Assembly: GCA_046760705.1 (NCBI GenBank)
Contig: JBHIER010000189.1
Span: 1 to 6,773 of the forward strand
From: JBHIER01 sp046760705 [NCBI: bacterium]
GTDB lineage: Bacteria > JBHIER01 > G020348925
Reading direction: 5' to 3'
DNA length: 6,773 nucleotides
Shown here: positions 5,749 to 6,773 of the stretch, in pieces
How the letters are laid out: each line of letters starts with the position of its first letter
Numbering within the stretch: the first letter of the stretch is position 1
Program-made: the position numbers and the translations under genes
The notes under the pieces: generated by a model
What the model saw: the letters and a program-made list of their open reading frames with translations, nothing else
The model's database searches: none
Told to the model about the DNA's origin: nothing

Positions 5749-6018
5749 ATGGGCGGATTTATAGTGAGAACATGGCACCGCCGGGTGGCCATTACCTTGG
5801 CCGTCTTCTTGTTGGTCCAGGGCTTGGCAGGGTTATATTTGGCTTTTCTTCCTGAAGATCATGTGCATAATTTTGTAAGGGATATTCACGGCGGGTGGTT
5901 TTTGGGTGGGTTGCATAAAATTCATTCTTTTTTAGTGGGGGGCGGTGTTGTTTTCATGGCCATTACAGGGAGTTTCATTTTTATTCACAGATTGCGGGTG
6001 ATGCAAGGGGGAAAATAA
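5749..6018 (+). CDS. Small two-helix membrane protein, PepSY_TM-like
   Basis: 89 residues from ATG 5749, with GGAG (5739-5742) six bases upstream; an in-frame TTG at 5737 is less likely. The N-terminus RTWHRRVAITLAVFLLVQGLAGLYLAF (7-33) matches the first helix of PepSY-associated membrane proteins (a charged W-H-R followed by a helix with Gly). A loop rich in His follows (H38, H40, H47, H56, H59), then a second helix (about 60-79) and H80. Large PepSY_TM proteins have about four helices and are linked to siderophore or flavin/heme-dependent redox at the membrane; this one is a minimal version with only the first pair. The paired histidines near the helix ends could hold a heme or a metal (inference). 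It sits 18 bases after the DUF302 gene and 28 bases before the first YHS gene. Confidence 0.7.
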   Translation: MGGFIVRTWHRRVAITLAVFLLVQGLAGLYLAFLPEDHVHNFVRDIHGGWFLGGLHKIHSFLVGGGVVFMAITGSFIFIHRLRVMQGGK

Positions 6019-6046
6019 TAGGAGTCATATAAGGAGGAAAGAGAAG

Positions 6047-6211
6047 ATGCATCGCGATCCTGTTTGCAGGCGAAAGATGAACCCCAATAAAGCCCACATT
6101 AGGATCCATTTGGGAAGACAGATCTATTATCTGTGCTGTCCCATGTGTCAGGCGGAGTTCGAGAAAGACCCACAGAAGTATACTGCTAAGAACCGGAAAA
6201 AGCGAAAGTGA
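6047..6211 (+). CDS. YHS-domain mini-protein, divergent
   Basis: 54 residues, almost entirely one YHS domain: MHRDPVCRRKMN at the start, QIYYLCCPMCQAEFEKDPQKY (25-45) in the middle, and a very basic tail (KNRKKRK). Cysteines at 7, 30, 31 and 34. The usual DPVCGM is altered to DPVCRRKM, and the second Cys pair reads CCPMC. YHS is a small Cys-based domain found in copper ATPases and metal-handling proteins, thought to bind metal ions. A stand-alone copy suggests a soluble metal chaperone or sensor (inference). The start is fixed by AAGGAGG (6031-6037), nine bases before ATG. The basic tail could contact nucleic acid or membrane. It is followed 42 bases later by a second, canonical YHS gene. Confidence 0.85.
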   Translation: MHRDPVCRRKMNPNKAHIRIHLGRQIYYLCCPMCQAEFEKDPQKYTAKNRKKRK

Positions 6212-6253
6212 GAAAGAATCTGCGAAAGATTTTACTGAAAGGGGGTGAAAAGA

Positions 6254-6406
6254 ATGACCAGAGATCCTGTTTGCGGGATGGAGGTTAAAGAGGACGAAGC
6301 TGCAGCCACCAGCGTTTACCAGGGCAAAACCTTCTATTTTTGCTCTCAGGGATGTAAGGTGAAATTCGATGAGTCTCCTGAACAATACGCTGAGAAAGGG
6401 GAGTAA
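6254..6406 (+). CDS. YHS-domain mini-protein, canonical
   Basis: 50 residues with the standard motif series: DPVCGMEV (4-11), YQGKTFYFCSQGCKVKFDESP (22-42) and QY (44-45). Cysteines are at 7, 30 and 34. Spacing equals that of the preceding YHS gene, so the pair looks like an old tandem duplication that diverged. The start is set by GAAAGGGGGTGA (6238-6249), about five bases before ATG. The same domain is found at the N-terminus of some copper ATPases, so this free form could act as a metal donor or acceptor to the ATPase at the start of the window (inference). It is the last gene in the visible series. Confidence 0.9.
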   Translation: MTRDPVCGMEVKEDEAAATSVYQGKTFYFCSQGCKVKFDESPEQYAEKGE

Positions 6407-6481
6407 AACAAGTGGCGTTCCACTATTCAGAGTTCGTGATCAGTTGAGCGTGCCTTACCACAAGGCATTAATAGGAAAAGA

Positions 6482-6768
6482 GGCTATACTACGTGATACC
6501 TAGCGCGGCAGAGCCGCAATCGCACTTTGAGAATAAGTATATCAGATGATCAGGGTATCAGTGGGAAGAATATCAGGGGATCAGAACATCAGGATAGAAT
6601 CTGATATTCTGGTAATCTGATCCCCTTCCTACTGATTTGCTGATATTCTGATTTGCTTTAATTCCTTTGCACAAAAAACAAAGATTTTATTGGTAATACT
6701 ATATAGTGGTTGCGAAATCACGCTTTCCAAGGTCTGGGAATACCATTCTATCAGAATGTAGTGTAGCC
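6482..6768. repeat. Outer inverted pair GGCTATACTAC / GTAGTGTAGCC
   Basis: GGCTATACTAC (6482-6492) and GTAGTGTAGCC (6758-6768) are inverted copies with one mismatch in 11 bases, enclosing the ATCAG/CTGAT palindrome. The spacing (287 bases overall) would suit a small non-autonomous element, but no flanking target duplication can be seen because the window ends five bases later. Confidence 0.4.
6541..6652. repeat. 112-bp ATCAG/CTGAT palindrome with mirrored spacing
   Basis: ATCAG starts at 6541, 6549, 6557, 6572, 6580 and 6588 (steps 8, 8, 15, 8, 8). CTGAT starts at 6601, 6617, 6632, 6640 and 6648, with a one-base variant CTGGT at 6609, giving the same steps 8, 8, 15, 8, 8. The two 52-base arms match at 38 positions by my count, with an eight-base centre (6593-6600). 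Transcribed in either direction, it would fold into one long, bulged hairpin. Confidence 0.85.
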
Positions 6769-6773
6769 CCTTG

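Larger units (their letters stand above)
6407..6773. other. Non-coding stretch rich in inverted repeats
   Basis: No convincing gene on either strand. It holds several small hairpins: AGTGG/CCACT (6411-6424), TGCCTT/AAGGCA (6451-6467) and GCGGC/GCCGC (6505-6517). It also holds the large ATCAG/CTGAT palindrome (6541-6652), the 10-bp palindrome ACTATATAGT (6698-6707) and the outer inverted pair at 6482-6492 and 6758-6768. None of the small hairpins has a T run, so no clear terminator follows the second YHS gene. Confidence 0.6.

Noticed and set aside
5981-6385. Minus-strand frame of 134 codons across both YHS genes
   Set aside because: The plus strand carries two ribosome binding sites and two complete YHS domains; the minus frame shows no family resemblance.
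6541-6652. CRISPR-like array
   Set aside because: Units are only five bases, spacers three to ten bases, and the second half is inverted; no cas genes nearby.

Overview
The window reads as a copper/silver-type metal-handling and envelope-stress cluster from a Gram-negative bacterium. All supported genes lie on the + strand. Evidence for a Gram-negative is indirect: a Spy/CpxP-type periplasmic protein and an RseC/MucC-type inner-membrane protein. The mix of small DUF302, YHS and cupredoxin proteins, together with dispersed 'CACAGAG' and 'ATCAG/CTGAT' repeats, reminds me of Desulfobacterota-like or related environmental lineages. That placement is inference only.

Layout: 2-1507, the C-terminal two thirds of a Cu+ P1B-type ATPase (CopA-like), cut by the window edge. 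1614-1988, a membrane-anchored single-domain cupredoxin. 2024-2362, a PII-family protein of canonical length with altered ligand-binding residues and T-loop. 2363-2622, an intergenic stretch with a G/C-rich terminator-like hairpin and a dispersed CACAGAG-type repeat. 2623-3912, a CPA2-type cation/proton antiporter. 3913-4025, a spacer with a good sigma70-type promoter and a very strong Shine-Dalgarno. 4026-4619, a Met/Cys/His-rich Spy-like periplasmic protein whose reading frame is interrupted by one in-frame TAG at 4413-4415. 4635-4673, a strong hairpin. 4713-4784, a possible 23-residue ORF. 4801-5214, an RseC/MucC-like protein. 5344-5730, a DUF302 protein. 5749-6018, a tiny PepSY_TM-like membrane protein. 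6047-6211 and 6254-6406, two YHS-domain mini-proteins. 6407-6773, non-coding DNA with a mirror-spaced palindrome and flanking inverted motifs.

How the genes may work together (inference): the ATPase exports Cu+ to the periplasm. The anchored cupredoxin and the Met-rich Spy-like protein could bind it there. The YHS proteins (Cys-based metal-binding modules) and the DUF302 protein plausibly act in metal trafficking or stress. RseC-like and PepSY-like proteins suggest envelope redox or stress functions. The PII variant could be a small-molecule or metal-responsive regulator of this locus rather than of nitrogen metabolism.

Most notable: the single in-frame amber codon between two well-preserved halves of the Spy-like protein; the PII variant in a copper context; the 112-bp ATCAG/CTGAT palindrome whose repeat spacing (8, 8, 15, 8, 8) is mirrored exactly in both arms; and a CTACACTAC-type motif recurring as inverted pairs in two intergenic regions. 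I do not see an unmistakably new multi-gene system. The candidates for something undescribed are the PII-cupredoxin-CopA association and the small-protein module at 4713-6406.
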